Shown here in pieces: positions 24,752 to 35,900 of a stretch of DNA of 64,000 bases. Numbering within the stretch: position 1 is the stretch's first letter; each line of letters starts with the position of its first letter. The position numbers and the translations under genes are program-made. The notes below the pieces were generated by a model, which was given only the letters and a program-made list of their open reading frames with translations, was not told the origin of the DNA and did no database searches. The stretch spans positions 2,195,914 through 2,259,913 of the forward strand of contig JAPEIS010000014.1 of assembly GCA_029531795.1 (NCBI GenBank), in the 5' to 3' direction. The DNA comes from Sclerotinia nivalis. Taxonomy: Eukaryota; Ascomycota; Leotiomycetes; Helotiales; Sclerotiniaceae.

Positions 24752-26100
24752 AAGAATTACCTTGTTAAAATAAAATATGAAGAGAAGTTTTTCGAAAATA
24801 GAAAAGCCAAAGCCAAACTTGAGAGTCTGAAAAGTCGTTCAATCCATCAGATTGCGGGCCTTCCATAAAGGGATTCTATCCACGTGCTTTCTGTTTTCGA
24901 TCGATCATTAGTCTGTTTTATTTTATTTCAAATTATAAGATCTAAGATTCTAATTTAAATACTGAATATGTATTTTGAGATAAGAAAGAGGAAGGAGGTA
25001 TTACTATATATGATGGGATTGAGGGGATTAATGGATAGGGATTTAATTCCATTGATAGGGATTTTAGTTGGGATGATTAGGGATTGGTTAACAATTATCA
25101 AATATCCTTTTCGAATATTAGTTCAAGTCACTACATCGATTCCAATCAAATCACTAGCTCCTGAATCTTTCGGGAGCTAAGCACAGTACAGCACAGCACA
25201 ATATAAACGTATAAACCAAGGAACCTCAAAAGTACAATATTGATCACAATATCAACACGAAACAGTATATCAAACAAAATTAAAACCGGGTGAAAGAATA
25301 CCAATAGCCATCCATGATTTTCATTTCATTTCATGTCATTTCATATCTATAAGCCATGAGCGCAGCCCAGCTCAGCTCAGCTCATTCACATCCTATCCAC
25401 ATCCATACACATCCTATCGCATCCTCCCACCCATCACACCCCTCGCATCCACCCATGTATACTCATTCATTTTCCCCTTCCCACCCCTCTTTCTCATTCA
25501 CTCAACCACCCCATATTAAATCTCCCCTCCCCTCTCCCCTCTCCTCTCCTATCCTCAAACCCCACCCCGAAAAGTAGACACAAGAAGCATAAACACCACA
25601 CACACGCACACATACAACATTTCGCAAGAAAAAAAAAAAGACCAAGAGGTATCCATCCATTTTCATCTTTCATCATAATGTCATCATATCCCCCACTTTC
25701 AAAGTATGAAAACCGGTATCATATCCATCGAAAGCGAGTGGCAAAGCTCAACTCAAATCATCATAAAATCCCCTTCCGTACCACTACTATCATCATAATA
25801 ACCTCCGTTTCCTCAACTTTCATCTCTCATCACCCACCCCATAAGAAATCCATCCATTCCGCAACTAACCCTCCATCCCATCCATTCATCCAAGTCCAAA
25901 TATCCGCAAAAGTATTATTATTTCATATTGTGTTATTGTGGTCTGTTATCATGTTATTTGCAACAGGGGTATTCTAAGAAATCACTACGCTCCGCACGCT
26001 CAATCTTTTAATTCACTTAAAAAGTTTCCGACTCGCCACTATGATTGCTGGCAAAATCACCAAATGTATCTATATATCCATTAGCATATGTTCCCCAAGA
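24752..26100. other. Intergenic / 3' UTR region
   Basis: No gene is supported. Sequence at 25360-25560 is a C/A/T low-complexity stretch with many CATCC and CACCC units and GCTCA repeats. It lies just beyond the 3' end of the large minus-strand gene and is probably untranslated. Confidence 0.55.
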
Positions 26101-29100
26101 TCACACTGAATCAAGTAACTTACTCCTCTTAACATTCCTCCTAATAACCGTTTCATCTCTGTTTAACTCTCCACTCTTACTAGCCACACTCATACTTCTT
26201 GGTCCAGTAGGTTTTCTTGTCGGAACATTCAACGCACCACTTAATCTTCTCGAAGCAGATTGTGTACTACTATCTTCATTCTCCTCTTGTAAATGTTCGT
26301 TACTCAATGGACTTGGCTTTGTGAGTTTGTTACGAATATTGAGTGGCTTCTCAGGAACAATTGGTTCCTTAGGAGGTCTAGCAGGAGCTTGACCTGAGGC
26401 AGAACGATCCGAATATCCACCATCAGAAATAGGTGAAAGTCTTCCATCGGTGTTAGTTGTTGCTTGACTATAACGATGGTTGGCATTAGGTGGTAGACGA
26501 TTAATGCTAGTTGATGAACCCCAGTTAAGGGATGAAGGAGACATGGGTTGAGGTTGATCAAAGTTTTGAGCTTGTGATTCGAGATGGGTTTGGTAGCGAT
26601 GTGTAGGACCTTGACGAGGTTGTGGATGTTGAAGGTTCAAAGAATTTCGATGAGCCTTGTATTTTGGATCTTCAGCACCCGGCAGAACTCCCGGTAAAAG
26701 ACTTAAAGGAACATCCCCTTCCATAAATTGCTGATGAAGTTGTTCCGAAGAGAAACCCGAATGTAATTTATCATCAGACCTAGCGAGTGATCTTACCGAT
26801 CTGGGGGTAGCAGGTGATTCAACCCTGGCGGGTTCAATGAATTTATCATGATCATAGTCACGCTCGCGATCTTGATCAGTATGCTCTTGTTCGGTTTGAT
26901 ATGTACCAAGCCCGGAATCCGATCCTGATGGAGGTGAATTGTATTGTTCAGGCTCCTTACCACCACTCTTACGGCCACTATTGCGGAAGCCTTTGAACAC
27001 AGTTGAGGCGGTAGTTTCGGACCAACGAGATACTTTAGGAATCCAACCAGAAGAGCTACTTGACTTGTGCTTCTTAGTCTTTTCCGTCTCAGTTCGAGGA
27101 GTATTCTCATTACTTAAGGAGCCAGAAGCCTTATGTTGTTGAGGAGGTGTATCCAATGGAAGAGACTCTCCACGATCACGGAAAGTCTCACGAGTTGGAG
27201 TAAGAACATCCCCATCATTCTCAAATTGATTATTAAGAACTTCCTCCTCATGTGGGCTAAGTTCGTCCTCATCATCTTCCGGCACTGTACTAATTCGATG
27301 ATCCGAGAACTTGCGTCCATCAAATCCTCGGTTTGTGTTACGAGATTGAGAAAGTGGAATGGAAAGAGGACCAGATTGACTTGCGTGACTTCCAGTGGAA
27401 GTACCAGCGTTACCTTCAGGTACGTAACCACGATCTTGTTCAGAACGTCCTTCGGGGAAATCATCATAATCCAAAGTACCATTCTGGATGCCTTGAGCAA
27501 CTTTAAGACCTTCAACATCACCAAGTAATTGAACAAGCATATCTTCAATCTTTCCAAGGTCATTTGTACTCCTCTTGCTTAAACCTTTCAATGCTCTTCG
27601 AAACACATTTCTTCGCTTCGTAGGAAGATCTTCATACATCTCTGCTGATCTGATAGAACGAGGTGCACTTTGGGGTAGAGGTCGTGGTCCATTGATGACT
27701 TTTTGAACCGACTTTTCCGTGTTGCCTTGTACTTCGGTGATAATGACATCTTCTGTATCGGCAAGTAATCTCTTCATATCTTCAAAAGAATTTCTCATTT
27801 CGGCAGCGGCTCGAACAAGAGTTACGAGAATTTCAGTATCACGAGCGCTACGTTGAGCGTCACGAACTGTGAGATGATCCATCAAAGCAACGATATCCTT
27901 CGATTGAATACGATCAATACCGTTGCCAGTTGCACTGTCATATAATGGAGAGCCCATTCCTTGTGACATGCCACTGAGATGCCGAGAGTGACCGGGATAA
28001 AATTGGTCACCATTTAATGCATCTGTAGCATTTCCTAATTCTTGATCCGTGAAATCGATACCCTTTCCTTTGTTCAGACGCTGCTCGGGAGTCTGAGCAC
28101 CAGCAGAACGAGCATTGGGAGCTGATGAGATGTATCCCTCATCCTTGGGTAGACCATTTGGACTGCCAGCATAAAGCTTATCATTGTATGCGCGATTGGC
28201 ATTTTGTAACCCAGCTTGATTCAAAAGTTCTCGATCAAGGCCGGTTCCATTACCAAGATTAGCAATTGGACTGGTATCTTCGTATGGGTTTGTAATGAGA
28301 GTATCACGCTTTCGCTCTCCGGAAGTTCTTCTCCACTCATCATCATGCTCTCCGCTAACTTCTCTGCTGTGGCCAGCCAAAGCAGCAGCAGCACCCGCAC
28401 CAGTAGCGGCACCGATCAATGCTGCTTCTGCTTCATGAAGACCAGTACCAGATTCGGAACTTTGTGTACGCTTGGCTTGTGGTGGGGTGGCTTGATTTGG
28501 CCAGTGATCGCGGCTTCCTTGTTGTGTACCACCGATTGGTCCTTGAATGATAGACGGGTTTGTTGTTACTTCTGATGCATCGTCTCCATAACCAATCTCG
28601 GGCATTGGATCATGCATATCTGGAAGTCCACTTGCAGTCATTTTAGGTTGATCGGTCATTTGACTGACTTCACTGAGATTATCGACGCTGTGACGAGGAG
28701 AAGAAAGTCGTTGTCCATCACTTGTACGATCCTTGAAAGACTTCTGTAAGGGTGCTCCAGTATCTTCCTTACGTTCCTCATACTTGATATTGTCTGCATC
28801 GTTATTGTTATTATTAATCATCTTTTCACGTGCCTTTGCCAATAGTGCAGCAGCAGCAGCTCCCAGAGCACCCGCTCCAAGTTTTTCCTTGGTTTGTGAT
28901 TTTGGCATCTCAACCTTTCTTCCATTCTCATCAAGATCATACTCCTCGGCATATTTCTTAGGATTTTGTGACTTCACAGGACTATTGCCACGGCTTGTGA
29001 AGTTTCTCTCGGATTCATCGTCAAATGATTCGTAAGAAGCTTTGCGATTGACTTGGCTATTGCTACCAGGGTATGAGTTAGTGCCAGTGAGATCAGACGC

Positions 29101-31668
29101 ATTAACCAACGAAGCAACATGTGATTCGACTCCTATGGGTGTATTGACAAAGTCGGGTTTTCCACCGACACCTTTAATATTCTGACCGATCGAGAGATCT
29201 CGAGTATCAAAACTGTCGTCGGTATAGTTTGTCAATCGTTTATTTTCAAGACTCAGTTGGGAGTCAAAATCTCGATTTCGATCGTTCTCTCGGTGTTGTT
29301 CATCCCAGTATTGACCATCCCCATCTTGAGTAAGCTCAGAATCGGATAGCCCACCCGTTCGAACTTCTGAAAAGTCGTGACGATTGTGAGTATTATTAAT
29401 GGATTCAAGTGATTTCATGGACTGGTTGTGTTGAGCGGTTTTTGCCAATGAAGAGTATGATCTCGTACTCTCGGTTAACTTCGAGTCTCGTTGATTACTA
29501 AGTGGTCCGTCTTCGTTCTCGGTATATCCTGAAACGCTTTGAATTGGACTCAAACCACGTCTCTCGTGACCATAAGGGACGTATCTGAGTGGAGGAGGCA
29601 CCTCTTGGGTGTTCTGATAGTAAGGATGTTGTGGCTCAGCTTCAAGTAATTTAGAATCTTCGTCATCGGGGATATCATGTTGATCATGATGAAGTGCTGC
29701 CAGACCAGCACCAGCAGCGGCACCTGCCAGACCAGCTCTGACTGTATTAGAGTGACCCCCATTATGTTCCTCTGAAACCGCTGAATCGTCAAGATCAGGA
29801 TCGTAAAATTCTCGCATGGGCACTTTTCTTCCATTCTCATCCAATTCGTATTCTTGACCGGGTAACTGCTGCTCACTATTTTGACTATGAAGACTAAGGT
29901 TTCCGCGTGAGAAGTTGGAATGCTGAGTACCTAAGCCGTGCTGTAGATTGATCGGTGTTCGAGTTGGCGTTCGAGCAGCTGGAGAAGTAACTTCTTTCCG
30001 GGCAACCACCTCTTGAACGGGCGTAACACGCTGCGAGCTAGCGGAATGAGGTCTCTCCGATTCAGCCGACAAGATCGAAGTTCTGGTAATATCGGAGGCA
30101 TTGATCGCGCTCATGAGTGGCATAGGGGGCGCTAAATCAAGGCCACTTCTTTCTTCAGTGGGCGAGAGCTCGCCACCTAAGCTATTACCACGGCTGTGAT
30201 TCTTCCTCCTGCGTCGTCGCTCTTTCTTTTCATCTATCACAGACTCTTGTGATTGATGCTTCTGTAGAGCAGCCGCAGTCAAGGCGCCAACCCCTGCGCC
30301 CAAAGCAGCTGTTTCGAGGCCCCGACTCTTCTTCTTTTTCGCCTTGTCATTTTGTGAAACAGTTTCTTCCGATTCGCCTCGTTCGAAACTTCGTGGTGAG
30401 TCGGAATCTCTCACACGATCAGTTCGGCTCTTTCCAGAGAGAACCTCCCCATCATTAAGAGTAACCTTGGGTCCTCCTGATATGCTAGAGATACCACTTC
30501 CTACAGAACTTCGACGTTCCGCACGCTTACTTGATTCCCTCTTCAATGCTGATAATTCGGGCAAGATCAAACGACGGATGGCATCCTCGACGGTTTCCAG
30601 CAGCTTGGGATTGTTGATGGAAGAATTCTTCGAAGCTCCAGATCTAACGGAAACTCTGTCGGAATTGCGACTGACTTGTGAATCTAGAAGACCCGAGTCG
30701 GCTCCGGACATCAAAGATTCTTCGGCTTGGCTTCGGCTTGATCTTCTTCGTGGCGACTTGATTCCTTCTGTGAGCTTATCACCACTGACACTTCTACTAC
30801 GACTCCTTCGTTGTTTGCGTCGATGTTCTGACCGATCACCCCGAACCTTTGACATAGCCTTTTGTGCCACTATTCGTTCTCTGCTAAGACTTCGACTTCG
30901 TCGGCGCGATGGAGTTCTCGACTTTTCGGATGCCGCACTGGCAGCCAAGCCGGTGGCTGTTCCGGCAATCAAAGCTTCATCTCTTGTCAAACTCCGACTA
31001 CGTCTTCGTTCTGGAGATCTTGTATGTCCATCGAGGAAACTATCGGCAGGCATAGATGATATATCGGAACCATTGTACAACGCACTTTTCGATCCTAACT
31101 CGGTGGGTATCAGCGGACTTCCATGCCTCATTATTTCAACCTCGATAGGTCTACCACCACTCCTAGAGGTGAGGTTGGATTCTTCAGTTGTAGAACGGAA
31201 AGAGCTCATGCTGGCTTCGTCTTCTGGCGCGAATCGTCTATTCTCCTTATTGGCATCGGATAATGAAATGCGTTGGGTATAGGATGGCCTTCTAGAACCT
31301 TTTCTGGACTCCGTAATCTGGATGTGCTCATGAGCTGACTTGCTTCGGTGTTTCGATGATGGTGTAACTTTGACACGAACCGATGGTCTTCGACTTCTGT
31401 CTTCCTTTCCACCTTCAAAATACTCGATCAACAATGAAGTTTGAGACTTATTGTTTGATAAACTACTTAGACTATCCTGTTTCCTCTTCTTTCGAGTAGC
31501 TATAGTGACTGGAGCACCGTCATCAGGTATAGTGTATGCACTCTTATCCGTAACTCTTGATCCCAACTCGGTATTTTCGTTCTCGTTCTCGGCGTCACTG
31601 TCTGCCGTACTTGTTTCCGTTGGCGCAGGTAGAGGGGGAGCTCTTGATTTTTTTGATTCGACACCCAT
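26101..31668 (-). CDS. Very large Ser/Arg-rich, mostly disordered protein (1,855 aa, single exon)
   Basis: An uninterrupted reading frame of 5.57 kb with normal codon composition. I do not recognise a named family. Order of parts: acidic/Ser-rich N-terminus; SR-type stretches such as RRRSRSLSRE (about residues 215-320); a short predicted helix VEDAIRRLILPELSALKRE (about 359-378); Ala/Gly-rich segments (GTATGLAASAA, LGAGVGALTAAAL, GLAGAAAGAGLAAL, LGAGALGAAAAALLAKA, LIGAATGAGAAAAL). The motif LDENGRKV occurs twice (about 604 and 908), each before an Ala/Gly segment. The most globular-looking part is about 1255-1391, from DIVALMDHLTVRDAQRSARD to MLVQLLGDVEGLKV, helical and probably coiled coil. 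The C-terminus is Pro/Ser-rich and ends basic. No signal peptide. The Ala/Gly segments are too small and broken for clear membrane spans. It may be a scaffold, but that is a guess. Confidence 0.85.
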   Translation of the reverse strand: MGVESKKSRAPPLPAPTETSTADSDAENENENTELGSRVTDKSAYTIPDDGAPVTIATRKKRKQDSLSSLSNNKSQTSLLIEYFEGGKEDRSRRPSVRVKVTPSSKHRSKSAHEHIQITESRKGSRRPSYTQRISLSDANKENRRFAPEDEASMSSFRSTTEESNLTSRSGGRPIEVEIMRHGSPLIPTELGSKSALYNGSDISSMPADSFLDGHTRSPERRRSRSLTRDEALIAGTATGLAASAASEKSRTPSRRRSRSLSRERIVAQKAMSKVRGDRSEHRRKQRRSRSRSVSGDKLTEGIKSPRRRSSRSQAEESLMSGADSGLLDSQVSRNSDRVSVRSGASKNSSINNPKLLETVEDAIRRLILPELSALKRESSKRAERRSSVGSGISSISGGPKVTLNDGEVLSGKSRTDRVRDSDSPRSFERGESEETVSQNDKAKKKKSRGLETAALGAGVGALTAAALQKHQSQESVIDEKKERRRRRKNHSRGNSLGGELSPTEERSGLDLAPPMPLMSAINASDITRTSILSAESERPHSASSQRVTPVQEVVARKEVTSPAARTPTRTPINLQHGLGTQHSNFSRGNLSLHSQNSEQQLPGQEYELDENGRKVPMREFYDPDLDDSAVSEEHNGGHSNTVRAGLAGAAAGAGLAALHHDQHDIPDDEDSKLLEAEPQHPYYQNTQEVPPPLRYVPYGHERRGLSPIQSVSGYTENEDGPLSNQRDSKLTESTRSYSSLAKTAQHNQSMKSLESINNTHNRHDFSEVRTGGLSDSELTQDGDGQYWDEQHRENDRNRDFDSQLSLENKRLTNYTDDSFDTRDLSIGQNIKGVGGKPDFVNTPIGVESHVASLVNASDLTGTNSYPGSNSQVNRKASYESFDDESERNFTSRGNSPVKSQNPKKYAEEYDLDENGRKVEMPKSQTKEKLGAGALGAAAAALLAKAREKMINNNNNDADNIKYEERKEDTGAPLQKSFKDRTSDGQRLSSPRHSVDNLSEVSQMTDQPKMTASGLPDMHDPMPEIGYGDDASEVTTNPSIIQGPIGGTQQGSRDHWPNQATPPQAKRTQSSESGTGLHEAEAALIGAATGAGAAAALAGHSREVSGEHDDEWRRTSGERKRDTLITNPYEDTSPIANLGNGTGLDRELLNQAGLQNANRAYNDKLYAGSPNGLPKDEGYISSAPNARSAGAQTPEQRLNKGKGIDFTDQELGNATDALNGDQFYPGHSRHLSGMSQGMGSPLYDSATGNGIDRIQSKDIVALMDHLTVRDAQRSARDTEILVTLVRAAAEMRNSFEDMKRLLADTEDVIITEVQGNTEKSVQKVINGPRPLPQSAPRSIRSAEMYEDLPTKRRNVFRRALKGLSKRSTNDLGKIEDMLVQLLGDVEGLKVAQGIQNGTLDYDDFPEGRSEQDRGYVPEGNAGTSTGSHASQSGPLSIPLSQSRNTNRGFDGRKFSDHRISTVPEDDEDELSPHEEEVLNNQFENDGDVLTPTRETFRDRGESLPLDTPPQQHKASGSLSNENTPRTETEKTKKHKSSSSSGWIPKVSRWSETTASTVFKGFRNSGRKSGGKEPEQYNSPPSGSDSGLGTYQTEQEHTDQDRERDYDHDKFIEPARVESPATPRSVRSLARSDDKLHSGFSSEQLHQQFMEGDVPLSLLPGVLPGAEDPKYKAHRNSLNLQHPQPRQGPTHRYQTHLESQAQNFDQPQPMSPSSLNWGSSTSINRLPPNANHRYSQATTNTDGRLSPISDGGYSDRSASGQAPARPPKEPIVPEKPLNIRNKLTKPSPLSNEHLQEENEDSSTQSASRRLSGALNVPTRKPTGPRSMSVASKSGELNRDETVIRRNVKRSKLLDSV

Positions 31669-32308
31669 AATGATAACTCCTCACAATTCGGATAAACGAA
31701 CGGAGGGATGCATCAGCGGTAGGATGGGCGGCTTTTCGAAAGGTTTGTGTAATGTACAAGAAATGCCGGTAAGAAAATTGGGGAAAAAGATGAATTGAAT
31801 TATTCTCGAATGGTGGTTCAAATTGCTTGGTCCTCAGCCCCAAAGATGCAGCTGAGGCTTTTCCCTCTGCAGTCGTAACCCGAATTAACTCAATGAAAAA
31901 GGAAAAAGGAGTGAATTAGAAGCTGAATAATCCAAGAAGCCAATAATCCTTCTGCGGGATATTTTCGAGGATAATTAAGACCTGATTGAAGCTCTATTAT
32001 TATTATGGAGTTCTTTTGGGTTGATCTTTTCGAAATAGGCTGTGAGGGAAGTTGTGCGTTGGCGATTTTGTTTTATGCAGCTTTGATTGTTTATTCTGTC
32101 CAATTAAAAATTAGTTGGAGTGATAAATTTTGGGTAAGAAGGATTGTTATCAACCAATTAAAATATGAAGCTGACCAGTACCTGTTGAATAATTGATCGA
32201 TTCTATTCGTTTGTTTACCTTGTTTACCTTGTTTTGTTTGATGGTGATAGATGGGCTTATGATAAAGCTGAAGGAAGGTATTTTAGGATGATTGAAAGAC
32301 AAGGTTAG

Positions 32309-32371
32309 GTATGTATGTATGTATGTATGTATGTATGTATGTATGTATGTATTGTATTGTATTGTATTGTA
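32309..32371. repeat. Microsatellites (GTAT)n and (ATTGT)n
   Basis: About ten copies of GTAT (to 32350) run directly into about four copies of ATTGT. It lies in the presumed promoter side of the large minus-strand gene. Confidence 0.92.
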
Positions 32372-32423
32372 TTTCAATTGGGACCGAGTATTGAATTCGA
32401 GGGTTAAAGCAGAGATCAGAGAA

Positions 32424-32451
32424 GAGAGGTGAGAGGTGAGAGGTGAGAGGT
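32424..32451. repeat. 7-bp tandem repeat (GAGAGGT)4
   Basis: Four perfect copies of GAGAGGT followed by degenerate GAGGAGT and GAGAAGT-like units. Confidence 0.85.
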
Positions 32452-32900
32452 GAGGAGTGAGAAGTGAGAGTGTGAGAGGTTACAAAAAAGCCTCTTTTTT
32501 CTTTCAAAGGGTTACAAAAGTTACGAATCCATATTATTTATCATCCATTTAATACTACTCCTACTCCATAGGTTACCGCCTTTCAAATATCTATCCACCC
32601 ACCCACCTAGGTCCTCCGTACCTATTGAGCTATCTTTTGACAGAGCTTTGACATTTTTACTAGGGAACATGTGGATTAGATTGGCACGTTTTGGTGTGGA
32701 TTGGGTACTGATCTTACGGAAAGTCTAAATAAGAAAGTCATTCGTCCGAATATAGTGAGAATCAGATATGGTGCCCGAAGCTACTAGGTAGGTGTTGTTG
32801 AAACGGATGAAGATTCCCTTGATATGCATCGCGTCACTTAACAAATTTACTCCTCTACCTACTCTGCAAATCTATCAGACCAGAATACAACCCTCAATTC

Positions 32901-32984
32901 ACTCATACAATCACTCATACAATCACTCATACAATCACTCATACAATCACTCATACAATCACTCATACAATCACTCATACAATC
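32901..32984. repeat. 12-bp minisatellite, 7 perfect copies
   Basis: Seven perfect head-to-tail copies of ACTCATACAATC. Because the period is a multiple of three it keeps frames open on both strands (Ser-Tyr-Asn-His or Met-Ser-Asp-Cys repeats). No conserved flanking protein exists, so coding is not supported. Confidence 0.93.
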
Positions 32985-35900
32985 ACTCCAAACCAAAACG
33001 ACCCCCCAAACAGTCTCACAACATCCATCAAATCTCACCATTGCATATCACGCACCGCAGCGTTGTGGCGGATAAACGCATACATACACTCATAAAACAA
33101 GGCTCTTGCCACTTCCATTCACTACCTACGCTGACCTCACATCGAATCCAAAATGCAAGAAACCGAAGAAGTACAGAGCACAACCCTAAACTTCAAATGT
33201 TACCATGAGCCATTATGAAAATGAGGGGCACAACCAATACCAACATCCAACCAATCATTTCTCATCCTGACTGTACTCTCTTAGACGGAACCTACCCTCT
33301 CCTCATAATTTAACTACAGTTCCATATCATCGTACAAATAAAATGAAAAATGACTCGAAATTTATCTCTCAGGATCCATTTCTGCTGCCAAATCCAACTG
33401 TCAACCCAAATTGAAGTAGGAGAGTACACGGTTGTGTTCCCAACCCCCAGTTTTTCGATATCACAGCCATCGACATTATTTCAGGGCAGTTGGGCGCATA
33501 CAAATTTCATTGGCCAAAAATAAGCATAAACCGAGCATCTTCCATCCAATTGGTTAAAATATAATATGTGTTTACCGTTTAGTATATATAGTAGCGTTGA
33601 GTACCATCTGGTAGTGTTTGATAATAGTGTCCGTAACCTTCGATGTCGCAATGTTAGTCAGAATTAACTAAGTAGAAATCTGTTTCCGTGACAACTGGCT
33701 CTGTTGATAAGAAAATTGCGATAAAATTAACGAAAGAAATGGCTGGGAAACTTGACTTACATTTTACAAGATTTTGGTTTTAGGATTTTTTATTGCTAAA
33801 AGTTAAAGAAGATCGAGGTACGAATCGTGTGGCTGGGAATTATGTAGTCTAAATATGATTTAGGGGCGCCGATTCAAGCTCACGATGATTTTCTTCAAAT
33901 ATTTCTACGAGTAACTGTATCTCTTCAAACTTATCAGCGCAAAATCACAAGCTACCTATCATTTTATGAAGTTATTCCCATCATTCCCCATCGCAATATA
34001 CTTTTATCGCATTTACCCCGCATCATTCTTCGTTGCTGACGGTATGGAGCTCGCAATTATCTTCGAATCCCAGTTCTTAATTTCCTCGGAGAATACTTAA
34101 ATTATGATTACATCATGCATGAATGATTTGGCTTTGACGTTCAACTTGGGTTCGGTCGACCTCCTTGCTGTTAGAAGTTTGAGGCAAAGAGGAGTTTTGA
34201 TCATTGTATGTTGCTAGCACCAGCCTCGAGGTGGGCTGAACTACATTAGGGGGTGAGTTTGCTCGATGGCCGAATTGATATCTCGAGTACTAGGTACTCC
34301 TAACGTGAGTTGAGAAAAGCTGGGCGAGTGCTGCGAAAGGAGGACCTCTAGCATTGGTGTCTGAACGGCTGCTAGCAAATTCATTCCGCTCAAATCCAAA
34401 GTTTGGTCGCTGCCTAATGCATGCTTTTCTGTCTTTCCACCAAATTTCTTTTGAAACCATTCACGCTATTACAGTACTCTATCGAATTCTTATGGGTATG
34501 TCTTCATAATGTCCTCAGGTGTATAGCATACCATGACTAGCGTCCAGAAAGTTTTGTAAATTTGGCAAAACCCCCATGTTCATGCCTGCGGTTATACTAT
34601 TTGACTATTTAAGAACCCACACCCGCAGTCCCCTCAAACTACGAGCGAACCTAGAAATCCGAGGTGCTCTTTGGTACTCATAGAATCGGTACGAAATTTG
34701 TCTCTCTCAATTTCTAAAGCCGAGATTTCGAAAATTATCGAGCAGATTGACTCTACAATGTTATCATACAATCACCATCGTTCCCATTTTGGGATGTGCT
34801 GCCATTATCCTCCTTCCGTCGTCGTTACCGCGAACCACATATATGACGGAACTTCGAGATATATCAGCACTTCGAACCTCGGATCTCTACCAAATCTCCA
34901 GTCTTACTTATTCTTTGTTGCCAAGAACAGCAATACCTCCATCCAGACGCCTGAACTTTTCAAATGGTTTGAATTCCTTCCTCGATGGATATCGGCTCTC
35001 CCCCTTCTGTCTTATATACCCCAAATTCTTTCCCCCCTTACTGTGTGGGTTGTAAGTCTTACCTCTTACAGATTAGTTAGTATATATACCCTATAATTCT
35101 CAAGAAAAAAAAATTACATCAACTACTGCACGAAAAGCGAGGACTCAGGGTAGAAATTTAAAGTTACTCTTGCCTTCCGTTTTGCGGAGATACAACTTTT
35201 CCTCAATAATTATTGGCAAGATATATTGACCTTAAGCAAGTTCAATACTACGTATCCTATGTTGACTAGGACTGTTGTTGATTTCACTTCATGCTACCAT
35301 ACTTTTCTCTTGCCGTTCTTTCAAATATACTTTTATGGCTACTGATATTGTGACAATAAAAACAAGGTTTGAGATCAAGAGTCCCTATCTGAATAGTGTC
35401 AAGATGTGGATACTTTCTCACATCTACACCAATCGTGACAGCTCGACTACCTGAGTGGTATATAATTCGGCGTTGGCTATGTTTATCTAAATTCTTATGC
35501 TCCCCATGTCTCCTTTTGTACTGCAACCTGGCCCTAGAAATTATCAATTAGGGGATGGACGATAAGTGAATGTAAAAGCAAGGACTAGTAATCCAATGAA
35601 GTATTTCATTGCTAGGTTTACCGATTCTTTATATAAAAACTATCTTTCTGATCGAATTTTAATGTAAGCACGATGCTTGAAATCCAACTTTAAATCCAAG
35701 TCAAAGGTTAACAGGATTTGTAAAGTTGGCATACCTGTCGTAGTAAATCTTACAGTTAATATTTTTATTTTCTTTTCCTACGATCTTTCGTTTCGTTTGG
35801 CAAGCGGCTATCAATACATTCCACCACGAGAATGACAACAAAAAACCACCCAATTTGATAATAACAACTATAATAAACAGTGCTCATAGCTTCTCTTTTC

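Noticed and set aside
30344..31282. 312-codon plus-strand frame inside the large minus-strand gene
   Set aside because: Antisense of the SR-rich region; Arg/Leu/Ser composition follows from the other strand and no motif is present.
32792..33208. Repeat protein with (SYNH)n
   Set aside because: The frame is open only because the 12-bp minisatellite is a multiple of three; the flanks show no conserved protein.
34140..34165. B-box-like GGTTCGGTCGACC as a tRNA gene
   Set aside because: No A box, acceptor stem or anticodon arm can be built around it.
34671..35096. 141-codon plus-strand frame in the gene desert
   Set aside because: No recognisable motif, no splice continuity, and composition like the surrounding intergenic DNA.
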